Assembly: GCA_041484195.1 (NCBI GenBank)
Contig: JBGPHC010000025.1
Coordinates: 5,263-69,262 of the forward strand
Reading direction: 5' to 3'
Length of the DNA stretch: 64,000 nt
Source of the DNA: PSRI01 sp041484195
GTDB taxonomy: Bacteria; Bacteroidota; Bacteroidia; Chitinophagales; Chitinophagaceae
The position numbers were made by a program, and so were the translations under genes. The notes beneath the pieces were generated by a model. It saw only the letters and a program-made list of their open reading frames with translations. It was not told the DNA's origin and did no database searches. Positions 32,032 through 40,602 of this stretch are shown piece after piece. Each line of letters opens with the position of its first letter. Position 1 is the first letter of the stretch.

Positions 32032-33111
32032 TCATTCCATCTTCAGGAGGGGCAGTCCCACCATGAATTCCGACTCCGTTTCCAGCACCCTGATTGCAGA
32101 ACCTGCTGTCAATTTATAGCGTTCGTTTAAATTTTGCAAACCGGTTTTTGAAGAAGATCTGTGAAGTAATTTTTTCCTCATTTTATTGGTAACAACCACT
32201 TCCTGGTATTCAACGCTTACATCTACCATCAAAGGGAACTCATCTGAAAATTCATTGTGCTTGATGGCATTTTCAATCAGGGCCTGAAGAGAAATGGGCG
32301 GAAGAAGGTATTGATCCATTATGGATTCAGGAATATTCAAATTTAGCTGCACGGCGTCTTCATAACGAATTTTCAATAAGGAGAAAAAGTCTTTGATGAA
32401 AATCATTTCCTCGCGCAGCAATACCAGATCCCGCTTTTTGTTTTGAAGGATATAACGGTACACATCGGCCAGACTATCATTGAATAGCCTGGCTTTGCCG
32501 GGCTTTTCTTCTATAAGGTGGGAAAGCGTATTCAGTGAGTTGAACACAAAATGAGGATCGATCTGATTTTTCAATGCCTCCAGTTCTGATTCCAGTTTGG
32601 CCTTGGCCAGTTGCGCATTTCTGAGCATTTCATTTTCTGATTCCTTTACCAGGAACACCGTTTCATAAACGTGCACTATGAAGATCACACAGATCATGAT
32701 GACCAGGGTTGTAGTCAGTACGATTTCCCAATTCACCTGCGAGTTTGCGAAGATATGGTACCAGCCAACCAGTAGGAGGATGCTGATTGGAATGGTATAA
32801 CAAGTCACTGCCAGGAATAGTGTCAGGATCTTGCGAATGGGCTTTTGGAACCAGTTGAAATAACTGCGAAGTGTGAACAGCAGGTATCGGTTCCCTTCCC
32901 AAACAACAAACGAGATCGTGATGGTATAGAGATAGCTCAATTTAAATAGCCAATGAGTCAGGGGGCCCTGGCCTGTGAGGCCGGTGAGCAAGGGTATCGA
33001 GATACCCAAAAAAGGAATGAGTATGAGACGGAAACCGGTGTCATTCAGCTTTTGCTTTGCGGAAGACTCTTTGGTCGGAATAATTAGCTTGTTCATCCCT
33101 TGGTTTTCCAC
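32032..33111 (-). CDS. LytS/YehU-type sensor histidine kinase
   Basis: The 359-residue product has four predicted membrane helices in residues 25-150, a coiled coil (ESENEMLRNAQLAKAKLESELEALKN) and the PF06580 motif NQIDPHFVFNSLNTL with His187. The N box is LLPPISLQALIENAIKHN, and the G box KTGLQNLNERYKL. It is a paralogue of the kinase at 15062-16132, with the same kinase-first gene order. The sensed signal is unknown. Confidence 0.93.
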   Translation of the reverse strand: MENQGMNKLIIPTKESSAKQKLNDTGFRLILIPFLGISIPLLTGLTGQGPLTHWLFKLSYLYTITISFVVWEGNRYLLFTLRSYFNWFQKPIRKILTLFLAVTCYTIPISILLLVGWYHIFANSQVNWEIVLTTTLVIMICVIFIVHVYETVFLVKESENEMLRNAQLAKAKLESELEALKNQIDPHFVFNSLNTLSHLIEEKPGKARLFNDSLADVYRYILQNKKRDLVLLREEMIFIKDFFSLLKIRYEDAVQLNLNIPESIMDQYLLPPISLQALIENAIKHNEFSDEFPLMVDVSVEYQEVVVTNKMRKKLLHRSSSKTGLQNLNERYKLTAGSAIRVLETESEFMVGLPLLKME

Positions 33112-33241
33112 CTTGGTTCCAATTTTGTTTGCGTGTAAAAATTAATGAAATAGTTTCATAGTGGCGGCAAAATCGTGGGAGTGTCGTAATTCAATCGATT
33201 CCTTTATTTAACCCTATTCATCACTCTAAAATCGACTTTTT

Positions 33242-33664
33242 ATGGACATGAGTTCTATCAATTGGCTGGCTGTATTGGTGGCCGGCGTTTCGGCATTTGT
33301 ATTGGGAGGTGTATGGTATTCCCCCGGCTTATTTGGCAATGCATGGATGAAGGAAAACAAGTTCAGCATGGAAGAGATTAGGAAAGGGAACAAGGGCAAA
33401 ATTTTTGGTTTGGCCTTCATTATTTCTCTTATCATGGCTGCCAACCTCGCCATGTTCCTGGCAGATCCCAAGGAAGGTTGCGGTCCCAAAGTTGATATCA
33501 GTTTCGGAACTATCGCAGGCTTGCTCGCCGGCATCTGGGTATTTGGTTTCGTTGCGATACATGGACTCTTTGAACACAAAAGTTTGCGGCTCATCCTCAT
33601 CAATGGGGGCTATAGCCTGGTTGCGCTGGGATTGATGGGCGCAATAATTGGGCTATGGCGCTGA
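33242..33664 (+). CDS. DUF1761 family membrane protein
   Basis: The 140-residue product has four hydrophobic segments (about 8-25, 55-75, 90-110, 118-138). The family pattern INWLAVLVAGVSAFVLGGVWYSPGLFGNAWMKE at the N-terminus and LRLILINGGYSLVALGLMGAIIGLW at the C-terminus identify DUF1761. The function is unknown. The gene is followed by an imperfect hairpin with a T-run. Confidence 0.88.
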   Translation: MDMSSINWLAVLVAGVSAFVLGGVWYSPGLFGNAWMKENKFSMEEIRKGNKGKIFGLAFIISLIMAANLAMFLADPKEGCGPKVDISFGTIAGLLAGIWVFGFVAIHGLFEHKSLRLILINGGYSLVALGLMGAIIGLWR

Positions 33665-33683
33665 TAGCCGCAATATGATTTTG

Positions 33684-33726
33684 AAGCCCGCAGGCCCAAA
33701 TTCTAAATACTGGCTGCCGGCTTTTT
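33684..33726 (+). terminator. imperfect terminator after the DUF1761 gene
   Basis: AAGCC-C-GCAG (33684-33693) pairs with CTGC-C-GGCTT (33714-33723), with one internal mismatch, and a T-run follows. The loop is long. Confidence 0.5.
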
Positions 33727-33783
33727 CTGTTCCGGTACAAGTAATGCATGAACACCTCTGACGAATGAATTTATATTCGCAGG

Positions 33784-34356
33784 CTATTTTCGGGTTGATT
33801 TTATTTCCATTGTCTTAAAATCTTTTCCGTCCTGAACCATGAACATTTCCATGACCTGGGTATTATCATCAAGCCATTTGACTTTTTCCTTCACTATTCT
33901 TTCTGTACCAGTCATGGGATCAGTTTCTTTGCCCGTTAAATTGATTGATTTCGTTGCGGGATCCCATTTGCCTTCGAGGTATATGATACCTGTTCCCATA
34001 TTGTCAAACCATGAGCTCACAAAAACTTTTCTGGCATTGTCATAGCCCAGTATATTGATTCCTTCAAAGGGCATTCCCTGAAAACTTCCGCTTTCCCTGG
34101 ACTCCTGGTATCTTCCTCCCAGGATCATTTTGTTGACAGAAGTTCCTGAACTTTTTGAAGGAGGAGCTCCTGGTGCCATCCAAACCGTGAGATCATATTT
34201 CCATTCTCCATCAGCTTTTGCAAGCATTTTATGAAAATCGCCCGGCGTCATATAGTCCGTCCAAGCTTTTTGGGCCGCGGCATCGTCCTGGGCATTACCG
34301 GATAGAGAACAGGTGCAAAGAGTTAGGACCGTAAACATTCCGATTATCTTTTTCAT
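33784..34356 (-). CDS. exported DUF1579 family protein
   Basis: The ATG at 34356 gives 190 residues with a signal peptide (MKKIIGMFTVLTLCTCSLSGNAQ); the start at 34446 adds 30 residues before it. The domain runs from HKMLAKADGEWKYDLTVWMAPGAPPSKSSGT to the end (GRYQESRESGSFQGMPFEGINILGYDNARKVFVSSWFDNMGTG), the DUF1579 pattern. The function is unknown. It stands just downstream of the amidohydrolase gene on the same strand, with 111 bases between the two genes. Confidence 0.87.
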   Translation of the reverse strand: MKKIIGMFTVLTLCTCSLSGNAQDDAAAQKAWTDYMTPGDFHKMLAKADGEWKYDLTVWMAPGAPPSKSSGTSVNKMILGGRYQESRESGSFQGMPFEGINILGYDNARKVFVSSWFDNMGTGIIYLEGKWDPATKSINLTGKETDPMTGTERIVKEKVKWLDDNTQVMEMFMVQDGKDFKTMEIKSTRK

Positions 34357-34467
34357 AATCGTAGTTTTTGAAAAGTTACAACAGATATCCATGCCGGTCA
34401 ATAGGGCATGAAAAAGATGAAAGCAGAAAGTCCCGGTTGGAATCAATCTGACCTCTCTGCGACTGAT

Positions 34468-35556
34468 TTAATCAGGGAACAGGCTCCTGTCAATATTGGG
34501 AATAATGCGGATTGCGTTTTTATAATACACTTTTTTAAGGATATTATCAGGCAATCCCATGCCATACATCCTCCAGAATGCATGGTATTTCTTATGGTAA
34601 GGGAAGTACTCGTCAGTTGTTTCCAGCACTCTGAAATAAGTTGCATATTCTTCGGGAACCCAACTGTCTTTTCCAAACATGATGCGGTCCTGGTATTTTT
34701 CAAAGAATTTCAGTGCCGCCCTGGGTTGTCTTCCCAATTCGGCAATCACCGCTCCAAATTCAACATTCACATTGGGCATATCATCAAGCAGGGAACCCAA
34801 TTTTTCAAGATTATTAGGGTACCATCCAAAATGAGCGGCAATAAATATCGTTCGCGGATGTTTTTTGAACATTCGATGCTGCTCTTCAATTAATTGTTCC
34901 CAAGGTTCAGGATTGTCGGGTCCCCGCTTCCTTTCAGGATGAACCACTAATTCCAGCCAGCGTTCATTGTGTTCGTCAAGTGCATCCCAAAAAGCCTCGG
35001 GGTCAGCGGTATGAATGAGTACGGGTATTTTCAATTCTCCACATTTTTCCCATATCGGATCCAGTCTGGGATCATCAACCGCAACCCTTTTTCCATCTTT
35101 GTCTTTTACCGAAAAACCCAGGTTCTTGAAGATTTTTAGTCCGTTGGCTCCATTCTTCACGTCTGACTCAAGTTGCCTGAGTGCCTTTTCAGCCCAACCG
35201 GTTTCCCCCACTCCGTTGAAATCAATATTGGCGAATACGATGAATCTTTTGGGAAAATGTTGCTTCACATTGTCCAGCATTTGCTTTAGCCGGTTACCGT
35301 TGCCGCCGCTGAGGTTTACCATGACTGCCATATTCATATTATCCATGTCTTGGGTAAGTGTCGAGAGGTCCCTGGTACCCATATCCCATTGGTGGTTGTG
35401 GACGTCAATAAATGGGAATTTAGCTTTTGTGAGTTTGTGCTCAGGAACTACGAGGGTTGAATTGGGCTCATATTTTTCAAAATCCATGGATTGTTTTTGG
35501 GCCATGGAGGATGCAGCCAGCAAGGCATATACCTGGAACAGTATTATTTTTTTCAT
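34468..35556 (-). CDS. exported amidohydrolase (PF04909 type)
   Basis: The 362-residue product has a signal peptide (to about SMAQ, residue 19), then a TIM-barrel amidohydrolase: FIDVHNHQW (HxH-like metal motif, here HNH), KIPVLIHTADPEAFWD (His), FIAAHFGWYP (His) and FGKDSWVPEEY (Asp). These are the Amidohydro_2 features of metal-dependent hydrolases and decarboxylases. Export is unusual for the family but common in Bacteroidota sugar- or phenol-related clusters. The substrate is unknown. Confidence 0.87.
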   Translation of the reverse strand: MKKIILFQVYALLAASSMAQKQSMDFEKYEPNSTLVVPEHKLTKAKFPFIDVHNHQWDMGTRDLSTLTQDMDNMNMAVMVNLSGGNGNRLKQMLDNVKQHFPKRFIVFANIDFNGVGETGWAEKALRQLESDVKNGANGLKIFKNLGFSVKDKDGKRVAVDDPRLDPIWEKCGELKIPVLIHTADPEAFWDALDEHNERWLELVVHPERKRGPDNPEPWEQLIEEQHRMFKKHPRTIFIAAHFGWYPNNLEKLGSLLDDMPNVNVEFGAVIAELGRQPRAALKFFEKYQDRIMFGKDSWVPEEYATYFRVLETTDEYFPYHKKYHAFWRMYGMGLPDNILKKVYYKNAIRIIPNIDRSLFPD

Positions 35557-35766
35557 GAAAAATTTGATTGAAATTGGGAAAAGTCGCTAAAGGACATTGA
35601 AGATAAGGTCATTCAAATTTGTAATGAAAAAGTTAATGATCTTTTGCAGGATCGCTCCATTTTATTGATGAATGGAACATGGATGGTCGATTTACGCGTC
35701 TTTATCTTTGTTTTGGAAAAGAATATAGCTCTTTCGCCTCAGAAATTGAGGATACCAGGCCTGCGT

Positions 35767-36420
35767 TCATAAGGCGTCCACTTCACTCAGAACGGAATCT
35801 ATTCTTTTTTTCATCATTCCAAAATCTGAATATCCTCTTGTGAGCATGTAGAATTTCGATTCGCTCATTTGCATCAGGACAGTCGGGAAACCCGTGACCT
35901 GCAATTGGCGGCACAAATCAAATTCATGATAGGCTTTTTCTTTATAAGATTCCTCACGAAGCCGGCTATAAAATATTTCCTGGGGGATATTGTATTTTTC
36001 AAGCAGGTGGCGGTATGCTTCATCATCACAAAGGTCTCTTCCTTCGAAATGAAGGGCATATTGAAGATCCGATGCAAAATGCACCGATAGATCGGGATAC
36101 GATTCCTTAAAGACGCATAAGGCAATGGCCGGCTTTTCAGAACTGGGAAACCAATCGCTTTCTTCGGGATGGGTGATATGCCAGAGATATGCTTCGCCGA
36201 AGTGGACGCCTGTAAGTTCCTCGACGGATTTATAGGCCTCCCGAATATAGCCCGCTGTGGCGCTGATGGGGCGGGGCCGATCAGTTATGATCATGCCACC
36301 TGACAAAACCTCTATAAAAATCTGATTTTGGTACTCTTCAGCAATTTTCCGCATCACGGGACTGAAGCCATAGCACCAGCCGCAATAGGCATCGTAACAA
36401 TAAATGAGCAGAGGAGTCAT
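35767..36420 (-). CDS. DsbA-family thioredoxin-fold protein (FrnE-like)
   Basis: The 217-residue product has the thioredoxin motif CGWC (Cys13-Cys16), then the DsbA helical insertion and VTGFPTVLMQMSE near residue 178, with the cis-Pro of the thioredoxin fold. No signal peptide is present, so it is cytoplasmic, like FrnE-type DsbA proteins, and would act in thiol redox or adaptor functions. It is monocistronic; no partner is seen nearby. Confidence 0.9.
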   Translation of the reverse strand: MTPLLIYCYDAYCGWCYGFSPVMRKIAEEYQNQIFIEVLSGGMIITDRPRPISATAGYIREAYKSVEELTGVHFGEAYLWHITHPEESDWFPSSEKPAIALCVFKESYPDLSVHFASDLQYALHFEGRDLCDDEAYRHLLEKYNIPQEIFYSRLREESYKEKAYHEFDLCRQLQVTGFPTVLMQMSESKFYMLTRGYSDFGMMKKRIDSVLSEVDAL

Positions 36421-36614
36421 ATTGATTATTGGAGATACAAAACTAGCCCCTTTCCAATCTCCATTGGCATATCGACCATCTTCGGATCAGAATATTCGAC
36501 CGCAAACCTGAATCCCTGTCGCAGCAGCCTGGCCGCCGACTCATACACTGCAGGAAAGAATTGTTATTAACAAATGATAAAGCAAATAAATTCGGTAGCT
36601 ATCCTGCTTTTTCT

Positions 36615-36622
36615 TACCTTTG
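36615..36622 (+). promoter_or_regulatory. -7 element of the RRM gene, giving a long leader
   Basis: TACCTTTG matches TAnnTTTG. Transcription from here would give a 5' leader of about 130 nt before the ATG at 36758. No clear -33 TTG is seen at the proper spacing. Confidence 0.5.
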
Positions 36623-36757
36623 CGGCGCAAGTTTGAGTTGTGCAGCATCAGTAAGTGAATGATATTTTCTGCTACGCATTTTCTGCTAATAGTCAGTCTT
36701 CTTTACTCCCTGCCCTTTTCTCAGATTGTTATTATTAATTTTTTAACAAAAAGAAGT

Positions 36758-37051
36758 ATGAACATTTATGTTTCCAATTTAAGTTTCAACGTCGGTGACG
36801 AAGACTTAAAAGAATTTTTTGCAGAATACGGAGAAGTTAGTTCTGCCAAAGTGATTACCGACAAATTCAGCGGCAAGAGCCGTGGATTCGGTTTTGTAGA
36901 AATGCCTGACGATGTGCAGGCGCAAAAAGCCATCACTGAGCTGGATGGTGGTGTGGTTGAAGGCAGAACCATTTCTGTAACAGTAGCTAAGCCCAGGGAA
37001 GAACGTAACAACAACAATCGTTCTTTTTCACGTAGCAATAGCCGTTACTAA
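36758..37051 (+). CDS. small RNA-binding protein with one RRM
   Basis: The ATG at 36758 gives 97 residues; the ORF extension from 36659 is non-coding leader. RNP2 is IYVSNL (3-8) and RNP1 is KSRGFGFV (40-47), both with the aromatic residues needed to stack on RNA. The tail (EERNNNNRSFSRSNSRY) is Asn/Arg/Ser-rich. Such one-RRM proteins are abundant in Bacteroidota and act as post-transcriptional regulators or cold-shock-type chaperones. A wobble-containing hairpin terminator follows. Confidence 0.93.
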   Translation: MNIYVSNLSFNVGDEDLKEFFAEYGEVSSAKVITDKFSGKSRGFGFVEMPDDVQAQKAITELDGGVVEGRTISVTVAKPREERNNNNRSFSRSNSRY

Positions 37052-37073
37052 ACAAGTAACGAAAACTGAACTG

Positions 37074-37104
37074 AAAGGAGCTCATTTATATGGGCTCTTT
37101 TTTT
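37074..37104 (+). terminator. rho-independent terminator of the RRM gene
   Basis: AAAGGAGCTCA (37074-37084) pairs with TGGGCTCTTTT (37091-37101) with two G-U pairs as + strand RNA, and the T-run continues to about 37104. Confidence 0.75.
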
Positions 37105-37250
37105 ATTTCCTATACCGGGACCCAAAGATCGTGTCGCGAAACCCTCAGCCTGGGACCTGCATTCATGAATTCTGGAAATGAGTCCGGGAGGGTTGAAAAG
37201 TTGAAGGCTGGCATTTTTCCCATTATTTTGCATGAATATTCTTAGCAAAG

Positions 37251-38477
37251 ATGTCTTCCAGGCGAAATGCGGCAATAGGCTTTATACTGATAACGGTTCT
37301 AATTGATGTTATTGGCTTCGGGATCATCATTCCGGTACTCCCTAAACTTATTGGGGACCTGATTCATGGTGATCTCAGCGCGGCTGCCCGCTACGGAGGC
37401 TGGCTCTTATTTGCCTATGCTTTCATGCAGTTCTTGTTTGCTCCTGTATTAGGGAACCTGAGTGACCGATATGGTAGAAGGCCGGTCCTGCTCTTCTCCC
37501 TATTCGGATTTGGAGTGGATTATCTGTTTCTTTCATTTGCTCCTACCATAGGATGGCTCTTTGTGGGCCGGTTTATCGCGGGGATAACGGGTGCCAGTTT
37601 CACCACAGCCTCTGCATATATTGCCGATATCAGTCCACCTGAAAAAAGAGCGCAGAATTTTGGCATGATCGGGGCCGCATTCGGACTCGGTTTCATAATT
37701 GGGCCCGCACTCGGCGGATGGCTTGGGCAATTCGGATCGAGACTCCCATTCATGGCCGCCGCAATTCTTACACTTCTGAACTGGTTATATGGTTATTTCG
37801 TGCTGCCTGAGTCCCTTCCCAAAGAGCGCCGCAGGCCATTCGAATGGAGAAGGGCCAATCCGGTCGGCTCTCTGATCCAGTTGAAAAAATATCCTGCTGT
37901 TTCAGGCCTGGTGATTTCATTGACCCTGGTGTATGTTGGCGTGCACGCGGTACAGAGTACGTGGACCTATTATAATATGGAAAAATTTCACTGGAATGAA
38001 GCCTGGGTAGGCTATTCACTGGCTTTTGTAGGGCTGATGATCGCGATTGTACAGGGCGGACTGATAAGGATTGTGATACCCAGGTTTGGCCAGGAAAAAA
38101 GCCTCTATGTAGGCTTGTTGCTCTATAGTATCGGCATGCTATTGTTTGCATTTGCGTCGCAGGGTTGGATGATGTTTGCTTTCACGGTAATCTATTGCCT
38201 GGGTGGAATTGCGGGTCCCGCTTTGCAGGGCATCATCTCTAACCATGTTCCTCCTAACGAACAGGGAGAACTTCAGGGTGCCCTGACGAGCCTCATGAGC
38301 GCTACTTCCATTATCGGCCCGCCAATCATGACTAATCTATTTGCTTATTTCACCAGTTCCCGTGCCACAATACAATTTCCGGGAGCTCCCTTTGTCGCGG
38401 GGGCCTTGCTTTTCTTAGTGAGTACAATTCTCGCTTATAGGAGTCTGACACGTGAACATGTTGTGAATCGATTGTAA
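37251..38477 (+). CDS. TetA-like MFS transporter (TCR/Tet family)
   Basis: The 408-residue product has twelve predicted membrane helices. Motif A (GNLSDRYGRRPVLL) lies between helices 2 and 3. TetA-like features include IDVIGFGIIIPVLPKLI in helix 1 and GRFIAGITGASFTTASAYIADISPPEKRAQNFGMIGAAFGLGFIIGPALGG in helices 4-5. It would export a drug or metabolite in exchange for protons. There is no TetR-type regulator beside it, so it is probably a house transporter rather than an acquired tetracycline determinant. Confidence 0.92.
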   Translation: MSSRRNAAIGFILITVLIDVIGFGIIIPVLPKLIGDLIHGDLSAAARYGGWLLFAYAFMQFLFAPVLGNLSDRYGRRPVLLFSLFGFGVDYLFLSFAPTIGWLFVGRFIAGITGASFTTASAYIADISPPEKRAQNFGMIGAAFGLGFIIGPALGGWLGQFGSRLPFMAAAILTLLNWLYGYFVLPESLPKERRRPFEWRRANPVGSLIQLKKYPAVSGLVISLTLVYVGVHAVQSTWTYYNMEKFHWNEAWVGYSLAFVGLMIAIVQGGLIRIVIPRFGQEKSLYVGLLLYSIGMLLFAFASQGWMMFAFTVIYCLGGIAGPALQGIISNHVPPNEQGELQGALTSLMSATSIIGPPIMTNLFAYFTSSRATIQFPGAPFVAGALLFLVSTILAYRSLTREHVVNRL

Positions 38478-38530
38478 TCCGAACGGCGGATTCTCCAAAG
38501 TCCGGAGTACCAAATCAAAATTTTATATAG

Positions 38531-38899
38531 ATGAATCTAATTGGTAATCTCATCTGGCTCATATTCGGAGGCCTGCTGGCTGCGTTGGGATATATTGTTG
38601 GAGGCTTTGTGTTATGCATCACAATAGTTGGAATTCCCTGGGGCATGCAGTGTTTCAAGATGGCGACTCTGATGCTCTGGCCATTTGGCAAACAGGTATT
38701 GCCTGCCAAGGGAGGCATGGGTTGCCTCTCCTTATTCTGTAATATTATCTGGCTTCTATTCGGGGGCCTTTATACGGCCTTCATTCATCTCATATTCGCG
38801 GCGCTATTGTTCATCACCATCATAGGAATTCCATTTGCGCGTCAGCACCTGAAACTGATGGAATTAGCATTGATGCCGTTTGGAAGGGTGGTGGTATAG
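38531..38899 (+). CDS. YccF domain membrane protein
   Basis: The 122-residue product consists of two tandem copies of the YccF (DUF307) unit: NLIWLIFGGLLAALGYIVGGFVLCITIVGIPWGMQCFKMATLMLWPFGK and NIIWLLFGGLYTAFIHLIFAALLFITIIGIPFARQHLKLMELALMPFG. Each unit has two hydrophobic segments and a GIP turn. The function is unknown. It lies 53 bases after the MFS transporter gene. Confidence 0.93.
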   Translation: MNLIGNLIWLIFGGLLAALGYIVGGFVLCITIVGIPWGMQCFKMATLMLWPFGKQVLPAKGGMGCLSLFCNIIWLLFGGLYTAFIHLIFAALLFITIIGIPFARQHLKLMELALMPFGRVVV

Positions 38900-39029
38900 C
38901 GGTCATTGCGGGCCAATTGCGAAAAATTGCAAATTATTGCTGAACTTTGTATATAGATCAAACCGCCAAGAGCACTTAAATGTGCAAGACCATTTGGCCG
39001 ATCCAATATTTCTTCAGTCTTAATTGTGA

Positions 39030-40070
39030 ATGAAAATGAGTGATACCACAGTAAATCCGCTACCACTGACAGCCAAAGATTTTGCCACAGACCAGGAAGT
39101 GCGCTGGTGCCCTGGTTGTGGAGATTATTCCATTTTGGCACAGGTGCAAAAAGTCATGCCCACCCTCGGCATACCCAGGGAAAATATAGTCATCATTTCG
39201 GGTATAGGCTGCAGCAGTCGTTTTCCATACTATATGAATACTTATGGAATGCATTCTATTCATGGCCGCGCCACCGCAATTGCTTCGGGGCTCAAAGCCA
39301 CCCGGCCCGAATTGAGTGTGTGGATCGTGACAGGCGATGGAGACGGCCTGAGTATCGGTGGAAACCATACCATCCACCTGTTGCGAAGGAATTTTGATGT
39401 AAACATCATGCTCTTTAACAACCAGATTTACGGTCTTACCAAGGGCCAATATTCTCCCACATCCGAAGAGAGAAAGGTTACCAAATCCACCCCATATGGA
39501 AGTATTGATCACCCATTCAATCCGGCTGCCCTGGCTCTGGGCGCGGACGCCACTTTTGTTGCAAGGAGCATGGACAGGGATCCCAAACATCTGCAGGAAA
39601 TGCTGATCAGGAGCCATGGCCATAGGGGTGCATCATTCCTGGAAATTTACCAGAACTGCAACATATTTAATGATGGGGCCTTCGAGATATTCACCGAAAA
39701 ATCTTCCAAACAAGATGAGGCGGTATTTCTGGAACATGGCAAACCCCTTATTTTCGGTACCCAAAAAAATAAGGGACTGCGTTTGGAGGGATTTAAGCCC
39801 ATGGCTGTGGAACTGGGTAAAGATTTTAGTGCCGATGACCTATGGGTACATGACGAAAATGATTTTAATAAAGCCAGTATATTGTCCCGCATGTTTGACA
39901 ATCCCCGGGAGCCAGAACATCTGCCCAGGCCATTTGGAGTATTTTATGAATTATTCAGGCCTTGTTATGAGGATGAGATGGCTGCGCAAATCGAGGAAGC
40001 CATTGCACTGAAAGGGAAAGGCGAACTCAATAAATTATTGAGGGGAAGTGAAACCTGGACCATCGCCTAG
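39030..40070 (+). CDS. korB: 2-oxoacid:ferredoxin oxidoreductase, beta subunit, without its alpha gene nearby
   Basis: The 346-residue beta subunit binds thiamine diphosphate and works with an alpha subunit to decarboxylate 2-oxoglutarate (or another 2-oxoacid), passing electrons to ferredoxin. Motifs: WCPGCGDYSIL (Cys27, Cys30), GIGCSSRFPYYMNTYGMHSIHGRA, and the TPP motif GDGDGLSIGGNHTIHLL (from 102) with NN at 130-131. Proteins of this length match the KorB group of Bacteroidota. The alpha gene (korA) usually lies directly upstream, but a YccF gene is there instead. Confidence 0.9.
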   Translation: MKMSDTTVNPLPLTAKDFATDQEVRWCPGCGDYSILAQVQKVMPTLGIPRENIVIISGIGCSSRFPYYMNTYGMHSIHGRATAIASGLKATRPELSVWIVTGDGDGLSIGGNHTIHLLRRNFDVNIMLFNNQIYGLTKGQYSPTSEERKVTKSTPYGSIDHPFNPAALALGADATFVARSMDRDPKHLQEMLIRSHGHRGASFLEIYQNCNIFNDGAFEIFTEKSSKQDEAVFLEHGKPLIFGTQKNKGLRLEGFKPMAVELGKDFSADDLWVHDENDFNKASILSRMFDNPREPEHLPRPFGVFYELFRPCYEDEMAAQIEEAIALKGKGELNKLLRGSETWTIA

Positions 40071-40602
40071 GATTCCCTGTTTACTTCGTTTAAAGGAGCT
40101 CAATCTGCGTTCCAAAAGCAATTTAATTTTTTATTCAGGGGAAGAATTGCTCTTGAAAAAATAAAGCCAGCGATTGAAATCGCCGGCCTGTGCTTACCTC
40201 TGAAACCACAAAAAGAAAGAGTTCTTCTTTCCATCATTTCAATTCAACACAAAAATGTTTTCAGCAAAACCAAAGGATGATTGCGATTCGTAAAGGTTTC
40301 AGGAGAATTCAGCACCTCTAAAGAGTTTTATATAGCATAAGTATAATTGTGAATAAGAAAGAATGTTTTGCAGTAATGGACCAGATTAAGGTTCTGCGTA
40401 AGGGCAATTGGATGATAAGTAATGGAGATTGGATGATTTTTGCAACGGAGCCTGATAGAATGATTGGATTCTGGCTAGCTGAGAAGGTTCTGCTAAAGTA
40501 GTAACTGGTTTTAATATTTCAAAAACTTTTGAGGAAATAAAGTCGCAAAAAGCAGAAAGGGCGGTGGTTCCTGATTGAACCCACGGTCTCGCTTAGGCTA
40601 AC

